Source: Luteimonas rhizosphaericola (lineage in GTDB: Bacteria; Pseudomonadota; Gammaproteobacteria; Xanthomonadales; Xanthomonadaceae). Taken from it: a DNA stretch of 64,000 bases. Where the stretch lies: NCBI RefSeq assembly GCF_029888045.1, contig NZ_JARXRN010000025.1, forward strand, positions 402,368 through 466,367, in the 5' to 3' direction. The notes under the pieces were generated by a model. It worked only from the letters and a program-made list of their open reading frames with translations, was not told where the DNA came from and made no database searches. The position numbers and the translations under genes are program-made. This document shows, piece after piece, positions 62,075 to 64,000 of this stretch; positions within the stretch are counted from its first letter, which is position 1, and each line of letters opens with the position of its first letter.

Positions 62075-63040
62075 ATGGTGCAGCCGGCAACGGGGTGGTT
62101 CGGCGCCACGCGCCTGAAGACGCGCCACCTCGCGCTGCTGCTGCACCTGTACGAGCAGCGTTCGGTGCTGCGCGCGGCCGAGGCGGCGAACATGACCCAG
62201 CCGGCGGCGTCCAAGCTGCTGGCCGAGATGGAATCGCTGCTGGGCGTGCCGCTGTTCGAGCGCCACGCACGCGGGGTGGAGCCGACCTGGTACGGCCAGG
62301 TGCTGATCCGGCGCGCGCGCTCGGCGCTGTCGGAAATCGGCCGCGCGCACGACGAGATCGCCGCGCTGCGCACCGGCCGCATGGGCCAGGCCGCGATCGG
62401 CACCGTGGTCAATCCCGGCACCACCCTGGTGCCGCAGGCGATCGCGGCGGTCAAGCGCGACTTCCCCGACATCCTGATCAAGGTCGAAATGGACTACAGC
62501 CGGCCGCTGGTCGCGCGCCTGCTCGACGGCCAGCTCGACATCGTGGTCGGCCGGATCATGGGGCCCGAAGGCGCGGCCGAGCTCGACTTCGAACCGCTTG
62601 CCGACGAGCCGCACGCGGTGATCGTGCGCGAAGGCCACCCGCTGGCGCGACGCGAGGCGATCAGCCATGCCGACCTAGCCGAGCAGGGCTGGATCCTGCC
62701 GCCGGAGGCGAGCGTGCTGCGCAACCGGGTCGATGCGGTGTTCCTCGAGCGCGGGCTGCCGCTGCCGCAGAACATCGTCGAGACCGCCTCGCTGCCGGTG
62801 ATCATCCACCTGCTGCGGCACAGCGACCTGCTGACCGCGCTGCCGGCCGAATCGGTGGGGCCGTACCTGCAGACCGGGCAGATGCGGGTGTTGCCGATCG
62901 AGCTGGGCGTGCGCATGGAGTGCTTCGGCATCGTCCGCCGCCGCGACCAGCTGCTCTCGCCCGGGGCCGAGCGCGTGCTCGAGGCGCTGCGGCTGACCGC
63001 GCGCCGGCTCTACGCCCCCGGGGCGCCGCTCCCGGCCTGA
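62075..63040 (+). CDS. LysR-family transcriptional regulator of the galactonate locus
   Basis: A 321-aa LysR protein. The N-terminal winged helix-turn-helix is LALLLHLYEQRSVLRAAEAA then NMTQPAASKLLAEMESLLGV, residues about 15-60. A substrate-binding domain follows (LDIVVGRIMGPEGAAELDFE, PLADEPHAVIVREGHPLA). The wording is like the GbpR/PcaQ-type branch that controls sugar-acid genes. GGGAGAG (62062-62068) supports the ATG at 62075. It diverges from the dgo operon and is the obvious candidate regulator, in place of the GntR-type DgoR of E. coli. Confidence 0.92.
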   Translation: MVQPATGWFGATRLKTRHLALLLHLYEQRSVLRAAEAANMTQPAASKLLAEMESLLGVPLFERHARGVEPTWYGQVLIRRARSALSEIGRAHDEIAALRTGRMGQAAIGTVVNPGTTLVPQAIAAVKRDFPDILIKVEMDYSRPLVARLLDGQLDIVVGRIMGPEGAAELDFEPLADEPHAVIVREGHPLARREAISHADLAEQGWILPPEASVLRNRVDAVFLERGLPLPQNIVETASLPVIIHLLRHSDLLTALPAESVGPYLQTGQMRVLPIELGVRMECFGIVRRRDQLLSPGAERVLEALRLTARRLYAPGAPLPA

Positions 63041-63251
63041 GCACCCGGTCACGGGATTCGTCCCGAACTATTCCGGAAAAGCCTACCTCCCCGCCAAAAA
63101 ATCATTGGTGGCGCATGGCTGCGCGCTCCTATGCTCGCCCCGGACAGCCTGTCTCGCGCTGTCATCCGCGGACGCGCCAACGCGCCGCGCAAGCCATCGA
63201 GCGTCAAAAAAATCCGACTCGCTTGTCATGTGCCCGTGGGAGGGGAACACC

Positions 63252-64000
63252 ATGCCAACGCTCCGCAAGCGCCACCCGGCTGCCGGGACGGCCGCCGCCG
63301 ATCTCCGCCCGTACCGCCGTTCCGCCATCGCCGTGGGCATCGCGCTGATGCTCGCCGCCAACGCGCAGGCGCAGGAGGCCCCACCCGCAGCGGACGCGGA
63401 CCAGACCGCCACCCAGCTCGACACCGTCACCGTCACCGGTATCCGCGGGTCGGTGTACCGGGCCCAGGACATCAAGCGCGACGCGCCGACCTTCGTCGAC
63501 TCGGTCACCGCGCTCGACATCGGCGCGCTGCCCGACCGCAGCGTCACCGAGACGCTGTCGCGCATTCCCGGCGTCACCATCGACCGCTTCCTGTCGGTGG
63601 GCGATCCCGAGCACTTTTCGGCCGAAGGCGGCGGCGTGCAGGTGCGTGGCCTGACCCAGGTGCGCTCCGAACTCAACGGCCGCGACAGTTTCTCCGCCTC
63701 CGGCGGGCGCGCGCTGAGCTTCCAGGACGTGCCGTCCGAACTGATGGCCGGCGTGGACGTGTACAAGAACCAGACGGCCGAGATGATCGAAGGCGGCCTG
63801 GGCGGCACGGTCGACCTGCGCACCTTCATGCCGCTCGACTTCGAGGAGAGCCGCCTGGGCGTGTCGTTCAGCGCCAACCGCGGCGACTTCGCCGACCAGG
63901 TGAAGCCGTCGGGCTCGATCCTCTACAGCAACCGCTGGGAGACCGATGCGGGCGATTTCGGCATCCTGGTCGACGTGGCGCATTCGGAGCTGGCCACGCG
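63252..64000 (+). CDS. TonB-dependent receptor, 5' part (TBDR 3), cut by window end
   Basis: The first 249 residues of a receptor in the same clade as TBDRs 1 and 2. A long N-terminal signal region (MPTLRKRHPAAGTAAADLRP, hydrophobic IAVGIALMLAANAQAQ) precedes the TonB box LDTVTVTG. The plug domain contains DSVTALDIGALPDRSVTETL, VQVRGLTQVRSELNGRD and MIEGGLGGTVDLRTFM. The barrel begins at SRLGVSFSANRG and runs off the window. Its location after the LysR and dgo genes points to a galactose-containing oligosaccharide as substrate. Confidence 0.94.
   Translation, partial: MPTLRKRHPAAGTAAADLRPYRRSAIAVGIALMLAANAQAQEAPPAADADQTATQLDTVTVTGIRGSVYRAQDIKRDAPTFVDSVTALDIGALPDRSVTETLSRIPGVTIDRFLSVGDPEHFSAEGGGVQVRGLTQVRSELNGRDSFSASGGRALSFQDVPSELMAGVDVYKNQTAEMIEGGLGGTVDLRTFMPLDFEESRLGVSFSANRGDFADQVKPSGSILYSNRWETDAGDFGILVDVAHSELAT

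Noticed and set aside
1-64000. CRISPR arrays, tRNA or rRNA genes, insertion sequences, prophage
   Set aside because: I saw no regularly spaced repeats, cloverleaf genes, transposase or phage structural genes on either strand.

Overview
The window is GC-rich (almost every codon ends in G or C) and reads as a chromosomal segment of a Xanthomonadaceae bacterium of the Lysobacter/Luteimonas/Xanthomonas type. Supporting signs are three large TonB-dependent receptors (TBDRs) of the Xanthomonas/Caulobacter carbohydrate-scavenging clade, a TBDR-SapC-cupin-flavin halogenase cluster, a C-rich-loop small RNA beside polA that resembles Xanthomonas sX13, and integron cassettes with Xanthomonas-like attC sites. 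I saw no rRNA, tRNA, CRISPR array, insertion sequence or prophage.

Layout. 1-2156: the 3'-truncated gene of a FucP/NagP-type sugar permease (minus) and a YqhA-family membrane protein, with a perfect LacI-type operator between them. 2552-12076: a second LacI-type operator, a TBDR, a strong terminator, then SapC, a cupin/JmjC-like oxygenase, two tandem flavin-dependent halogenase homologues and a DUF6445 protein. 12134-28301: mostly core genes (uvrD, a 6-phosphogluconate dehydrogenase, a universal stress protein, an oxidoreductase, a DUF2782 lipoprotein, polA, the sX13-like RNA, dinB, gph, btuB under a cobalamin riboswitch, a TfoX-C protein, free methionine-R-sulfoxide reductase, bioD). 28381-38321: two RND efflux systems placed back to back around one TetR regulator.

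38472-51525: an amino-sugar (galactosamine/N-acetylgalactosamine) locus. It holds a BadF-type kinase, AgaS, AgaZ/KbaZ, a DMT permease and a Tat-exported GH36 enzyme in one overlapping operon. An exported amidohydrolase diverges from it. Next come a DeoR/AgaR regulator, a TBDR and a DUF4832 protein. Repeated TTTCGTT operator elements tie the parts together. No GalNAc-6-phosphate deacetylase and no AgaY/GatY aldolase lies in the window.

51679-53143: an integrase-less cluster of integron cassettes (two good attC sites, three small minus-strand ORFs, lower GC). 53390-56303: a phasin with its own promoter, palindrome and terminator, then queD and ETF-ubiquinone oxidoreductase. 56457-64000: a galactose/galactonate locus with GH43, dgoK, a lactonase, dgoD and dgoA in a tight operon, a divergent LysR regulator and a third TBDR cut by the window end.

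The biological theme is glycan scavenging. Each TBDR appears to import an oligosaccharide, exported hydrolases trim it, cytoplasmic modules degrade the sugar, and a dedicated LacI, DeoR or LysR regulator controls each unit. The least understood unit is the halogenase/oxygenase cluster at 6291-12076.
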